A DNA stretch of 64,000 nucleotides, taken from positions 62,001 through 126,000 of the forward strand of contig CANNEE010000008.1 in NCBI GenBank assembly GCA_947503555.1. The letters are read 5' to 3'. Both the position numbers and the translations under genes were made by a program. Below, one piece after another: positions 55,237 through 64,000 of this stretch. Below the pieces are notes generated by a model. That model was not told the origin of the DNA. It ran no database searches and was given only the letters and a program-made list of their open reading frames with translations. The first letter of the stretch is position 1; every line of letters starts with the position of its first letter. This DNA comes from an uncultured Shewanella sp. (GTDB taxonomy: Bacteria; Pseudomonadota; Gammaproteobacteria; Enterobacterales; Shewanellaceae).

Positions 55237-55286
55237 GTACTTGAGTAAAATAATAGGTTAAATACTTGACTGTTTTACTCAGGTAT
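55237..55286. promoter_or_regulatory. Tandem type-1 IscR sites and iscR promoter
   Basis: The 25 bases at 55262-55286 fit the type-1 IscR consensus well (ATA-CTT-GACT...ACTC-AGG-TAT, one mismatch in the second core). The preceding 25 bases (55237-55261) form a weaker, directly adjacent copy. The good site overlaps a -35 box (TTGACT at 55266); TGAAAT 17 bases on may be the -10. This matches IscR autorepression as known in E. coli. Confidence 0.7.
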
Positions 55287-55326
55287 GTTGAAATTCCTCC
55301 TGTATCTGTTTGGGAGCAGTTGAAGT

Positions 55327-55788
55327 ATGAAACTTACATCTAAAGGTCGCTATGCAGTAACAGCTATGTTGGATGTGGCGATCCATTCAGCCTCTGGGCC
55401 AGTACCTCTAGCCGATATCTCTGAACGTCAGGGAATTTCACTTTCTTACCTTGAACAACTATTTGCCAAATTGAGAAAGAATGGCCTAGTGTCCAGCGTT
55501 CGCGGCCCAGGTGGTGGCTATCGCTTAGGGCTAGAAGCCGTTGATATCTCTGTCGGTATGGTGGTCAAAGCGGTTGATGAGTCTGTCGAAGCGACCCGTT
55601 GTCATGGCCAAGGTAATTGCCAGAGTGGCAGCCGATGCTTAACTCACTCGTTATGGGGTGACTTAAGTAAGCAAATTTCAGAGTTTTTAAATGGCATTAG
55701 CCTAGCCGGCCTGATGCAAAAGCGAGATGTACAGTTCATCTCAGTAAAGCAAGATAAGATCCAAATGGAACAAAGGGTTAGTGCGTAA
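55327..55788 (+). CDS. iscR: Fe-S cluster regulator IscR
   Basis: A 153-residue Rrf2-family repressor. The helix-turn-helix is in [20 protein letters not shown], and the [2Fe-2S] ligands Cys92, Cys98, Cys104 and His107 are all at the E. coli positions. With its cluster it represses the isc operon; without it, it binds a second class of sites. It heads the operon, with its own sites upstream. Confidence 0.96.
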   Translation: MKLTSKGRYAVTAMLDVAIHSASGPVPLADISERQGISLSYLEQLFAKLRKNGLVSSVRGPGGGYRLGLEAVDISVGMVVKAVDESVEATRCHGQGNCQSGSRCLTHSLWGDLSKQISEFLNGISLAGLMQKRDVQFISVKQDKIQMEQRVSA

Positions 55789-55874
55789 GCCGTTCTCTTT
55801 GTTGCTGAATATAATAACTATTTTTGTACGTTGTATGTAGCCTCTGAAAGAGACTGCGAAGTACGGAGTGTGTG

Positions 55875-57089
55875 ATGAAGCTTCCTATTTATTTAGATTA
55901 TGCCGCAACAACACCTGTGGACCCTCGCGTCGCAGAAAAAATGATGCAGTTCATGACTATGGACGGTATCTTTGGTAACCCAGCCTCTCGTTCTCATCGT
56001 TACGGTTGGCAAGCTGAAGAAGCTGTCGATATTGCTCGTAATCAAGTTGCTGAGCTGATTAACGCTGACCCTAGAGAAATCGTATTTACATCCGGTGCTA
56101 CCGAATCTGATAACCTCGCCATCAAAGGTGCGGCTCATTTCTATCAGAAGAAAGGTAAGCATATTATTACAAGTAAGACAGAGCATAAGGCTGTGTTAGA
56201 TACTTGTCGCCAATTAGAGCGTGAAGGCTTTGAGGTTACTTACCTTGAGCCAGCGTCAAATGGCATCATTCCATTAGATGTGATTGAAGCTGCTATGCGT
56301 GAAGATACTGTGCTTGTCAGTATCATGCATGTTAACAATGAAATTGGCGTTATCCATGATATTCAAGCTATCGGCGAGCTTTGCCGTAGCAAGAAGATTG
56401 TCTTCCATGTCGATGCTGCTCAAAGCGCAGGTAAATTACCTATCGACGTACAAACCACGAAAGTCGACCTTATCTCTATCTCTGGCCACAAGATGTATGG
56501 CCCTAAAGGTATTGGTGCACTTTATGTTCGTCGTAAGCCGCGTATTCGTCTAGAAGCACAGATGCACGGTGGTGGACATGAGCGTGGTTTCCGCAGCGGT
56601 ACACTAGCGACTCATCAAATTGTGGGTATGGGTGAAGCTGCTGCTGTAGCTAAGGCCGACATGGATACCGACAACGAGCGTATTCGTCGCCTAAGAGACA
56701 AACTTTGGGCTGGCGTTAAAGATATCGAAGAGACCTATCTAAACGGCGATGCCGAGCAAAGATACTGCGGTAGCTTAAACGTAAGCTTTAACTTTGTAGA
56801 AGGTGAGTCATTGATGATGGCGCTAAAAGATTTAGCGGTTTCTTCTGGTTCAGCTTGTACTTCAGCCAGTCTAGAGCCTAGCTATGTATTGCGTGCATTA
56901 GGCTTAAATGACGAGATGGCACACAGTTCAATTCGTTTCTCAATTGGTCGTTTTACTACGGATGAAGATATTGACCATGCGATCGAAGTAATTACCAAGT
57001 CTATCGGTAAGTTGAGAGAGATGTCTCCACTTTGGGAGATGTTTAAAGATGGTATTGACCTCGACAAGGTTCAATGGGCACACCACTAA
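55875..57089 (+). CDS. iscS: Cysteine desulfurase IscS
   Basis: A 404-residue PLP enzyme that takes sulfur from cysteine for Fe-S clusters and tRNA thiolation. The PLP Lys is in [12 protein letters not shown] and the persulfide Cys in [18 protein letters not shown] chose ATG 55875 (404 residues as in E. coli), with CGGAG upstream; a GTG precedes it by one codon. Confidence 0.96.
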   Translation: MKLPIYLDYAATTPVDPRVAEKMMQFMTMDGIFGNPASRSHRYGWQAEEAVDIARNQVAELINADPREIVFTSGATESDNLAIKGAAHFYQKKGKHIITSKTEHKAVLDTCRQLEREGFEVTYLEPASNGIIPLDVIEAAMREDTVLVSIMHVNNEIGVIHDIQAIGELCRSKKIVFHVDAAQSAGKLPIDVQTTKVDLISISGHKMYGPKGIGALYVRRKPRIRLEAQMHGGGHERGFRSGTLATHQIVGMGEAAAVAKADMDTDNERIRRLRDKLWAGVKDIEETYLNGDAEQRYCGSLNVSFNFVEGESLMMALKDLAVSSGSACTSASLEPSYVLRALGLNDEMAHSSIRFSIGRFTTDEDIDHAIEVITKSIGKLREMSPLWEMFKDGIDLDKVQWAHH

Positions 57090-57128
57090 TTCAACGAAAC
57101 TGTTTAGAGACGAAATTGGAGATTTATC

Positions 57129-57512
57129 ATGGCTTATAGTGAAAAAGTAATCGAACATTATGAGAACCCAAAAAACGTAGGTTCTTTCGATAAAAATGAC
57201 CCATCGGTTGTGACTGGTATGGTTGGTGCTCCAGCTTGTGGTGACGTGATGAAGCTACAGCTGAAAATCGATGACGAAGGCGTTATTGAAGATGCCAAGT
57301 TTAAGACATACGGTTGTGGTAGCGCTATCGCTTCTAGCTCGCTGGTAACTGAGTGGGTAAAAGGCAAAACAGTAGAAGAAGCTGCTGCAATTAAAAACTC
57401 GGATATTGCTGAAGAGCTTGCGCTACCACCAGTGAAAATCCACTGTTCGATTTTGGCTGAAGATGCCATTAAAGCCGCTCTGGACGAGTACAAGTCTAAA
57501 TCAGCTGAATAA
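57129..57512 (+). CDS. iscU: Fe-S cluster scaffold IscU
   Basis: A 127-residue scaffold on which clusters are built. The ligands Cys37, Asp39, Cys63, His105 and Cys106 are all present, and the HscA-binding LPPVK lies just before them. A GGAGA site precedes the ATG. Confidence 0.97.
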   Translation: MAYSEKVIEHYENPKNVGSFDKNDPSVVTGMVGAPACGDVMKLQLKIDDEGVIEDAKFKTYGCGSAIASSSLVTEWVKGKTVEEAAAIKNSDIAEELALPPVKIHCSILAEDAIKAALDEYKSKSAE

Positions 57513-57526
57513 GATCTGGGGTTAGC

Positions 57527-57850
57527 ATGGCGATTACTATGACTCAAGCCGCATCTGAGCGGGTAAGAGCGTTTTTAGCAAATCGAAATAAGGGTCTAGG
57601 CCTACGTCTTGGATTAAAGACATCTGGCTGCTCAGGCATGGCGTATGTGCTGGAGTTTGTCGATGAGCTTAATGACGATGACGAAGTCTATGAAGTTGAA
57701 GGTGTGAATATCATTATTGATGCCAAAAGCTTTATCTACTTGCAAGGTATAGAATTGGACTTTGTCAAAGAGGGCCTTAACGAAGGCTTTAAGTTCAATA
57801 ACCCTAATGCTAAAGGTGAGTGCGGTTGTGGCGAAAGCTTTACCGTATAA
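57527..57850 (+). CDS. iscA: Fe-S carrier IscA
   Basis: A 107-residue A-type carrier for cluster transfer. The three ligands are Cys35 (SGCSGMAY) and the pair in GECGCGES near the C-terminus. It starts 14 bases after iscU. Confidence 0.96.
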   Translation: MAITMTQAASERVRAFLANRNKGLGLRLGLKTSGCSGMAYVLEFVDELNDDDEVYEVEGVNIIIDAKSFIYLQGIELDFVKEGLNEGFKFNNPNAKGECGCGESFTV

Positions 57851-57893
57851 GCCCAATGACCTAGGTCGTTAATTCTGCATATAATTTTGTATT

Positions 57894-57922
57894 AATCGCT
57901 GTGTTAGCCGCACAGCGATTTT
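57894..57922 (+). terminator. Hairpin between iscA and hscB
   Basis: A perfect 10-bp stem (AATCGCTGTG with CACAGCGATT) and a 7-base loop are followed by only a short T-run. It may partly end or process the iscRSUA message before hscBA-fdx. Confidence 0.6.
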
Positions 57923-57942
57923 AACTTAAGTGCTGATTGAGA

Positions 57943-58467
57943 ATGAACTATTTCGAGTTGTTTGATTTTCCCACTTCGTACCATGTCGATACGGCAACCT
58001 TAGCAGAGCGTTATCGAGAGCTGCAACGAGCAGTGCATCCAGATAAGTTTGCCAGTGATACTGAGCAGCAAAAACTGTTGAGTGTACAAAGAGCCGCGCA
58101 AATTAATGATGGTTTTCAAACCCTAAAAGATCCCATTCGCCGCGCTGAGCATATGTTAGCTTTGCAAGGGATAGACTTGAGTCATGAAACCACCACCCTG
58201 AAGGACACAGGTTTTCTAATGCAGCAGATGGAGTGGCGTGAAGCGTTAGAGGATATTAGTCATGCCGATGACCCTGACGAAATGATCCAAGACCTGTATG
58301 ATTCATTTGATCAATATCGCGCAGGGATTAATCGCCAGTTGGTTGATTTACTAGCGAGTAACCAAGAGTCAGATGGACTTTTGGCAGCAGATCAAGTTCG
58401 CAAACTAAAATTTATGGCAAAATTGCAGGATGAATTAGCAAGAGCCGAAGATGCGCTTTTAGACTAA
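57943..58467 (+). CDS. hscB: Co-chaperone HscB
   Basis: A 174-residue J-domain protein that brings IscU to HscA. The J domain is N-terminal with the HPD motif in [11 protein letters not shown], and the C-terminal helices bind IscU. I chose ATG 57943 ([10 protein letters not shown]), the usual family start; a TTG two codons earlier is open. Confidence 0.95.
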   Translation: MNYFELFDFPTSYHVDTATLAERYRELQRAVHPDKFASDTEQQKLLSVQRAAQINDGFQTLKDPIRRAEHMLALQGIDLSHETTTLKDTGFLMQQMEWREALEDISHADDPDEMIQDLYDSFDQYRAGINRQLVDLLASNQESDGLLAADQVRKLKFMAKLQDELARAEDALLD

Positions 58468-58485
58468 TCTTTGAATGCATAATAC

Positions 58486-58511
58486 TTTGGCTCAATTTCG
58501 ATTGGGCCAAA
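58486..58511 (+). repeat. UUCG hairpin between hscB and hscA
   Basis: An 11-bp stem (TTTGGCTCAAT with ATTGGGCCAAA, one G-T pair) is closed by TTCG, a very stable tetraloop. No strong T-run follows. It lies 18 bases after hscB and 22 before hscA. Confidence 0.7.
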
Positions 58512-58533
58512 TTTATATTAAGTTGGATATTTA

Positions 58534-60396
58534 ATGGCCCTACTGCAGATAGCTGAGCCCGGTCAAAGCGCCGCGCCACACCAACATAAACTCGCCGCAG
58601 GTATCGATCTTGGTACCACTAACTCATTAGTTGCTTCGGTGCGCAGCGGTGAGACAACGACCTTAGCCGATGAGCAAGGCCGTCACTCATTACCTTCAAT
58701 TGTGCGTTATACACCAGACTCTATCGAAGTCGGTTATCAGGCTGAACTGAGCTCGGCGCAAGACCCGAAAAATACCATAGTGTCAGTTAAACGTTTTCTT
58801 GGACGTAGCCTTGCCGATGTGAATGCCAGTGAGCATGAGTATCCATACCACTTTGAAGCTAGCGACAATGACCTGCCGCTATTTGCTACGGCTCAAGGCT
58901 TGATTAATCCAGTACAGGTGTCGGCTGAGATCCTAAGACCCTTAGTCGAGCGAGCAAAGTCGACCTTAGGTGGTGATTTAGAAGGTGTGGTGATTACCGT
59001 GCCAGCCTATTTTGACGATGCTCAACGCCAAGGCACTAAAGATGCTGCCGAGCTAATAGGTGTTAACGTGCTGCGTCTTCTTAATGAACCTACCGCAGCC
59101 GCTATCGCCTACGGCCTAGATTCAGGCCAAGAAGGGGTGATTGCAGTTTACGATCTCGGTGGTGGCACCTTTGATATCTCAATTCTGCGTCTTCACCAAG
59201 GTGTGTTTGAGGTGTTAGCAACCGGTGGTGACTCGGCTTTGGGTGGTGATGACTTTGACCATCTTTTGCAGCAAGAGCTACAACAGGTTTGGCAGTTAAC
59301 CGATATCAGTCCAGAGCTTTCTCGTCAGCTGCATATTGAAGCCAGAAGAGTCAAAGAGGCCTTAACCAGCGCCGATGAAGTTGAAGCTAAAATCAGCTTG
59401 GCCGATGGTACTGTGCTTAGCTCACAGGTAACTAAGGCACAGTTTGATGCTCTGATTGGCAAGCTTGTTAAAAAGACGATTGCGAGCTGTCGCCGTGCAC
59501 TACGTGACGCCGAAGTGACAGTCGACGATGTCATAGAAACCGTGATGGTTGGCGGCTCAACTCGTGTTCCACTAGTGCGTGAGCAGGTAACAGATTTCTT
59601 TAAGAAGCCCGTATTGACCTCGATTGACCCAGATAGAGTCGTTGCCATAGGCGCAGCGATTCAAGCGGATATTTTGGCGGGTAATAAGCCAGAGTCAGAT
59701 CTTTTGCTACTGGATGTATTGCCGCTATCTTTAGGGATAGAAACTATGGGCGGCTTGGTAGAGAAGGTGGTTTCACGTAATACCACGATTCCTGTTGCTA
59801 GAGCGCAGGAGTTCACCACCTTTAAAGATGGCCAAACCGCGATGGCATTTCATGTCGTACAAGGTGAGCGTGAATTGGTGGATGATTGTCGCTCACTGGC
59901 GCGCTTTACCCTTAAAGGGATCCCGCCGTTAGCGGCAGGGGCTGCGCATATTCGAGTGACTTTCCAGGTGGATGCCGATGGTCTACTAAGCGTGACTGCG
60001 ATGGAGAAATCCAGCGGCGTTAAAACTAGCATTCAGGTGAAGCCGTCGTTTGGCTTGTCCGATACTGAAATTGCCACCATGCTTAAAGACTCTATGGCCC
60101 ACGCCAAAGAGGATATCACTAAGCGCATGCTGGCCGAGCAACAGGTTGAGGCGGCAAGGGTACTTGAGTCACTTAATGCTGCACTGGCTAAAGATGGCGA
60201 TCTGCTCAGCCAAGATGAGCTAAAAGCGATAACAGATGCAATGGAGCAGTTGGTTGACATTGCGAAGCAAGACGATGCTGATGCGATTACTGCTGCAATT
60301 GAATCATTAGATGCGAAGACCCAAGATTTCGCAGCTAAACGTATGGATAACTCGATCCGTGAAGCCCTGAAAGGCCAATCGGTCGATAATATATAG
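58534..60396 (+). CDS. hscA: Fe-S chaperone HscA (Hsp70 type)
   Basis: A 620-residue specialised Hsp70 that releases clusters from IscU. The ATPase domain has [14 protein letters not shown] and [15 protein letters not shown], with phosphate loop [12 protein letters not shown]. The C-terminal substrate domain binds the LPPVK motif of IscU. Length is normal for HscA. Confidence 0.96.
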   Translation: MALLQIAEPGQSAAPHQHKLAAGIDLGTTNSLVASVRSGETTTLADEQGRHSLPSIVRYTPDSIEVGYQAELSSAQDPKNTIVSVKRFLGRSLADVNASEHEYPYHFEASDNDLPLFATAQGLINPVQVSAEILRPLVERAKSTLGGDLEGVVITVPAYFDDAQRQGTKDAAELIGVNVLRLLNEPTAAAIAYGLDSGQEGVIAVYDLGGGTFDISILRLHQGVFEVLATGGDSALGGDDFDHLLQQELQQVWQLTDISPELSRQLHIEARRVKEALTSADEVEAKISLADGTVLSSQVTKAQFDALIGKLVKKTIASCRRALRDAEVTVDDVIETVMVGGSTRVPLVREQVTDFFKKPVLTSIDPDRVVAIGAAIQADILAGNKPESDLLLLDVLPLSLGIETMGGLVEKVVSRNTTIPVARAQEFTTFKDGQTAMAFHVVQGERELVDDCRSLARFTLKGIPPLAAGAAHIRVTFQVDADGLLSVTAMEKSSGVKTSIQVKPSFGLSDTEIATMLKDSMAHAKEDITKRMLAEQQVEAARVLESLNAALAKDGDLLSQDELKAITDAMEQLVDIAKQDDADAITAAIESLDAKTQDFAAKRMDNSIREALKGQSVDNI

Positions 60397-60404
60397 GTGA
60401 AGTT

Positions 60405-60743
60405 ATGCCACAGATAGTATTTTTACCCCACGAAGAGTTATGTCCAGATGGGGTGGTAACCGAGGCAGAAGTTGGCGAAACCATTTTAGACGTAGCGCTT
60501 AAAAACGGTATCCATATTGAACATGCCTGTGAAAAGTCCTGCGCTTGTACCACATGTCACTGCATCGTACGTGAAGGCTTTGATGAGCTTGAAGAGAGTG
60601 ATGAGCTTGAAGATGACATGCTCGACAAAGCCTGGGGCCTAGAGCCTGAGAGTCGACTCTCTTGCCAAGCTAAGGTCGTTGATTGTGACTTGGTTGTCGA
60701 TATTCCAAAATACACCATTAATATGGTGAGTGAAGATCACTAG
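60405..60743 (+). CDS. fdx: [2Fe-2S] ferredoxin of the isc operon
   Basis: A 112-residue adrenodoxin-type ferredoxin that supplies electrons for cluster assembly. Ligands are in HACEKSCACTTCHCIV and the Cys in SRLSCQAKV. It starts 8 bases after hscA. No iscX frame follows it in the window. Confidence 0.96.
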   Translation: MPQIVFLPHEELCPDGVVTEAEVGETILDVALKNGIHIEHACEKSCACTTCHCIVREGFDELEESDELEDDMLDKAWGLEPESRLSCQAKVVDCDLVVDIPKYTINMVSEDH

Positions 60744-61144
60744 TTCATAGCGTTATTAACTGGTGTTACTAAAAAAGCCGCTCATTGGAGCGGCTTTGTT
60801 GTTTCTATCAGTGAGTGTCTTCGCAGGCTTTAACGGTCAAAAGGCGCTGAAGCATCGAGATACATTGTCATCAGCTACTCTTAATTGTCAGATGATTAAC
60901 GCATCAGCATATCAATGTTGGAAGCTCGTTTTTTGGACATAGACGTGTCAATGAACCTACTAAACTCGCCGGCAAAGGATTAGGGCTGGTATTGCAAAGC
61001 CTCTTACTAAATAGCAAAGGTCTTTAATATCTATAGCAAGTTATAAAAACCTATAACCACTACTTTTGTGGTGGTTGTGCGAACAAGAATATCTAGCGCC
61101 TACTCAAGCCCTGTTCGTCAAACTCAAAGTGATTAATTTAGGAA
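60744..61144. other. 401-base gap after fdx
   Basis: I find no gene here. A terminator at 60774-60804 ends the isc operon. A 9-bp hairpin at 61055-61076 (AACCACTAC with GTGGTGGTT, one G-T pair) is followed on the reverse strand by ATAGGTTTTT and may end the leftward operon. The remainder is A/T-rich without clear structure. Confidence 0.5.
60774..60804 (+). terminator. Terminator of the isc operon
   Basis: A 10-bp stem (AAAGCCGCTC with GAGCGGCTTT) and a 4-base loop are followed by GTTGTTT, 30 bases after fdx. Confidence 0.85.
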
Positions 61145-62338
61145 CTAGCTTAACCTAGCGTTAGTTCTATGTACTATTTTGTTGTCCACCGTTACTAATA
61201 GAACTGATGTTAATGACAACAACATGACAATGGCTAGGGTAGACATACTACTTAATCCAAGAAGTCCCGATATGACGACAAGCAGTGCGCCTCCTATCAT
61301 TCTGAAAAAACCGTCGATAGATGTGGCCAAGCCAGCACAATACTTAAAGGGTTCAAGTGCAAGTGATGTAGCAGAGCCAGATAAAAGGCTAAAGCCAGCC
61401 GCTCCCAACGCCGATAAAGCAAAGAATTGATAAGTAGCGTCCGAATCAATAAATAATAGCCCAATGCCTCCAATGATAATAAAAAATACACCAAATCGTA
61501 CTGTATTCCTACGACCAAACGACTTCATTAATCTAGGTGCAATAAGACTAGCAAGTATTTGAACTCCACCGATTACGCCAAACATAATAGAGAACAGCAC
61601 TTGAGAAAGTCCCCCCTCACTGATGGCAACAATTGGAGCCATCGAAATGTAAGTCAATAGCGCACCAAAACTGAGCATGTTAGTCAATGAATAAACTAAA
61701 AAAGTACGATTATTTAAAATATCGCGCACATTACATTTAAGCGCCTGCGTGTCCTTTACATCAACCGTGCTCTTAACACTCTTCTTAGGCTGAAGTGCTA
61801 AAGCGGACATAGCAAATAGTATGAGAGCTAAACCTGCCATGAGGTAGAAGCCACCAGTCCACCCCCACAAGAGAGCTACCCCACTACCAATAAGTGGCGC
61901 AATGGTTGGTACAGCACTGGTTACACCGCCCATATAGCTTAACCATTTACCCGCAACGTCACCTTCGTAGTTGTCTCGAACCCAAGCCATGGCGGTGATC
62001 ATAGTGAATGAAGCGCCTACGCCTTGCAGAGCTCGCGCTGCGTATAGGATCTCTAGAGAGAAAGATGCTACTACCAACAAGCTACCTGCTGCATACATGA
62101 ACAGCCCAAACATGGCAGAGAACTTACGCCCCTTGTGATCAGATATTGGGCCCGCAATTAATTGACTTACACCCAGAGCCAGAACGTAAATCGAAATAGT
62201 CTGTCTTATTTCGCTATCAGAGACAGCGAAAGCTTCTATCATCTGTGGAAAAGATGGCAAGTAGACATCAATAGCCAGTGGCCCCAAGGGGATGAGTGAA
62301 AAAATAACCAGCAGTTGGAAAAATTTGTTACCTGCCAT
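61145..62338 (-). CDS. Bcr/CflA-type MFS drug exporter
   Basis: A 397-residue transporter with twelve helices. The opening PLGPLAIDVYLPSFPQM is the Bcr/CflA signature; loop 2/3 has GPISDHKGRKFSA and helix 4 has RALQGVGASFTMITAMAWVRD, the expected proton-antiporter motifs. It is last of a three-gene reverse-strand operon (11 bases after grxB), with AAGGA before the ATG. The drug or metabolite exported is unknown. Confidence 0.88.
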   Translation of the reverse strand: MAGNKFFQLLVIFSLIPLGPLAIDVYLPSFPQMIEAFAVSDSEIRQTISIYVLALGVSQLIAGPISDHKGRKFSAMFGLFMYAAGSLLVVASFSLEILYAARALQGVGASFTMITAMAWVRDNYEGDVAGKWLSYMGGVTSAVPTIAPLIGSGVALLWGWTGGFYLMAGLALILFAMSALALQPKKSVKSTVDVKDTQALKCNVRDILNNRTFLVYSLTNMLSFGALLTYISMAPIVAISEGGLSQVLFSIMFGVIGGVQILASLIAPRLMKSFGRRNTVRFGVFFIIIGGIGLLFIDSDATYQFFALSALGAAGFSLLSGSATSLALEPFKYCAGLATSIDGFFRMIGGALLVVISGLLGLSSMSTLAIVMLLSLTSVLLVTVDNKIVHRTNARLS

Positions 62339-62349
62339 CTTGAATTCCT

Positions 62350-63024
62350 TTACTGACTTATTGGTGGATATAACGACATACCAGAACGTGATGCGATGAA
62401 ACTAACAAAGTTCATCATGCGCTCACTCATTTCTAATTCCGCGACCATCGTGTAGTTTCTCAATTCAGAGAATGCGGCAATGTCGTCAATGTTCAATTGG
62501 CGTTCACCTGAGACAAGAACATCTATATCGAGCAATGATTCCAGCTCTTCCAAGAGTCTTTCTAGCTCAGGAAGGTACTCTTCGGTCTTCTGTAACGCCT
62601 GCTCAATGGGTTGGCTTAATGCGCCTTTGCGCGATTCTACAAATATACTTAGGGCATTTGGCGTAGATAGTTCAGGAAGATTAAGTCGTGGCATTCGAGG
62701 ATACAAAAGCTGCGCAGATATCGGATAAAGCCGCTTTAGAAGATTGTTCAATGCTTCTGATACCTTGTAACAGGTAAGCATTGGCTCATCTTGTTGATCC
62801 AAGAAACGAATAATGTCGAGGCTCTCGAACATCACCGTATGCTTACCATCTTGCTGTTGTAGTTCAAGTACGGGAACATTTAGACGTTCGAGCTTTCCTT
62901 CCAGCGATCCTGGTAGCTGCCCTAAGATCATAGGGCTAATTTCACAATCCATTTTTTTAAGCCCAATAACAGTCGTAACGCGGGCGCAAAAAGGGCAGCT
63001 ATCAAATACATGCAGTTTCATCAT
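62350..63024 (-). CDS. grxB: Glutaredoxin 2
   Basis: A 224-residue glutathione-transferase-like glutaredoxin. The active site is C10-P-F-C13 in VFDSCPFCARV. The helical C-domain shows LLYPRMPRLN and NIDDIAAFSELRNYTMVAE, as in E. coli GrxB (about 215). I chose ATG 63024 because GAGGG precedes it and the gene then does not overlap its neighbour; ATG 63021 is equally possible. In E. coli it gives most of the glutaredoxin activity. Its neighbours suggest oxidative or toxicant stress. Confidence 0.9.
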   Translation of the reverse strand: MMKLHVFDSCPFCARVTTVIGLKKMDCEISPMILGQLPGSLEGKLERLNVPVLELQQQDGKHTVMFESLDIIRFLDQQDEPMLTCYKVSEALNNLLKRLYPISAQLLYPRMPRLNLPELSTPNALSIFVESRKGALSQPIEQALQKTEEYLPELERLLEELESLLDIDVLVSGERQLNIDDIAAFSELRNYTMVAELEMSERMMNFVSFIASRSGMSLYPPISQ

Positions 63025-63034
63025 AGCACCCTCA

Positions 63035-63901
63035 TTAATTCCCATGCCAAATTGAGTAAGCCATGCGCTCAACATGAGCAGGCAAGTGCTCCTTATAATT
63101 ATTCCAATGGCTGAACTTAGGCAGCTTTATTGACTTTTTTAATTCATCAACAGATTTACCATCCTGTAGCCCTTTCCAAACCGCATCGAATAACGCCTGA
63201 GCAAACTCTTCACTCTCTTCTAACAGTTCTGGTGAATCGACAGGGATATGACCATTTATGATGGTGTCAAATTCTAGCTCTTTACGTACATGCTTGATCG
63301 TGTTCAGTGTGGCTACATAGTCCTGTTCGATTAAACGGCCAGAGCTCACTAGGTATTGGGGTAAGTGCCAATCTACGGCTACTAATACTTTATCTTGAGG
63401 CATGTGAACAATACTCATGCAGTTGCCGTCATTCTTGCCGTAGTAATGCAGGTCGACATTTTTTCCACCTAATGAAACCGTTATGTCATCTTTGTACGTT
63501 GTTGTTGGATAAACCACTTTATTTTCTAAGTCTCGTGAAAGAAGGTCTGAGCAATTTTCTTGAGCGATAAATTCTGCGCCTTGTTGCTTGAAGATATTGC
63601 CGCCACGAGAGTGGTCAAAGTGATCATGGGAGTAAATAACTTTTTTTACTGGCTTATCTGTCACTTTACGGATTTCTTTCATCATTTGTGCAGAACGAGC
63701 ATCGCCTGAGGGGTCAGTAATAATCACGCCTTCGTCTGTAACAACAACCAAGCTGTTATAAAAGAACTGGGAGTATTGATAAATACCACTCTTTAGTTCT
63801 TTTAATACTGGCTTCGATGGATCAAATCCATCGGCCGCACTAGCCCCTGCAATCATGGTTAACATAAGAGTTAAAGTAGTTAGTTTTGAAGTAATAGACA
63901 T
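63035..63901 (-). CDS. Exported MBL-fold metallo-hydrolase
   Basis: A 288-residue periplasmic protein with a signal peptide (residues 1-22, GASA|AD). The metal motif His92-x-His94-x-Asp96-His97 (SHDHFDHSRGG) and later His residues (INGHIPVD) fit a two-metal MBL-fold hydrolase. It resembles SoxH/quinoprotein-relay or lactamase-like members, and the substrate is unknown. First of the three-gene operon, with AAAGGAAAGAG before the ATG. Confidence 0.85.
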   Translation of the reverse strand: MSITSKLTTLTLMLTMIAGASAADGFDPSKPVLKELKSGIYQYSQFFYNSLVVVTDEGVIITDPSGDARSAQMMKEIRKVTDKPVKKVIYSHDHFDHSRGGNIFKQQGAEFIAQENCSDLLSRDLENKVVYPTTTYKDDITVSLGGKNVDLHYYGKNDGNCMSIVHMPQDKVLVAVDWHLPQYLVSSGRLIEQDYVATLNTIKHVRKELEFDTIINGHIPVDSPELLEESEEFAQALFDAVWKGLQDGKSVDELKKSIKLPKFSHWNNYKEHLPAHVERMAYSIWHGN

Positions 63902-64000
63902 TGCTCTTTCCTTTCATCATTGAAGATGAAATCAAAGATAATTAAGATTGATAAATAGAACAATGCAACCAAAAGTAACTTAACTTAATACTATAGGTAT

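Noticed and set aside
60744-61144. Search for iscX after fdx
   Set aside because: No frame of suitable length or sequence was found before the terminator or in the gap.

Overview
This window looks like chromosomal DNA of a Shewanella-type marine gammaproteobacterium. The evidence is gene content and order: the suhB/trmJ-cysE-iscRSUA-hscBA-fdx block, a CheV of the usual Shewanella form, hppD/hmgA, and an arrAB respiratory arsenate reductase whose active-site residue numbers match those I remember for the Shewanella enzyme. The species cannot be fixed from sequence alone. I saw no rRNA, tRNA, CRISPR array, prophage or intact insertion sequence.

Layout. 1-9.4 kb: a cut-off gene, a TonB receptor behind a near-perfect Fur box, an MFS exporter, a HEPN-like unknown protein, gamma-glutamyltransferase, a FemAB-like acyltransferase and a LysE exporter. 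9.4-13 kb: tyrosine/homogentisate catabolism (hppD, hmgA) divergent from a LysR regulator. 13-19.2 kb: an arsenic block, arrAB followed by a separately promoted acr3-arsP-thioredoxin operon. 19.4-27.4 kb: a His-rich exported protein, a CzcCBA-type heavy-metal RND pump, a HupE/UreJ-type membrane protein and a membrane-anchored protein. 27.5-44.7 kb: mixed housekeeping and hypothetical genes (PepE, a crotonase lacking both catalytic Glu, a truncated solute-binding protein, DUF2785, AIM24, YghU, acyl-CoA ligase, YccF, PLP desulfhydrase, CheV, a murein transglycosylase, SlyD and others). 44.7-48.8 kb: a BtsS/BtsR-type two-component system beside a short CstA-family transporter carrying three BtsR-type boxes. 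49.1-52.4 kb: a ParA/ribbon-helix-helix pair, PilZ, PsiE and NnrS. 52.5-60.8 kb: suhB, trmJ, cysE and the complete isc operon with tandem IscR-type sites. 61.1-63.9 kb: a reverse-strand operon of an exported MBL-fold hydrolase, a glutaredoxin 2 and a Bcr/CflA-type exporter.

How it works together. The arsenic block couples anaerobic arsenate respiration to export of the arsenite produced, and similar sequence boxes lie in front of both transcription units. The metal block has the parts of a periplasmic and cytoplasmic efflux system. The Bts block is a sensor-regulator-transporter unit with its operator in view. The isc block builds and delivers Fe-S clusters, including for enzymes such as ArrAB; two strong hairpins flank hscB inside it.
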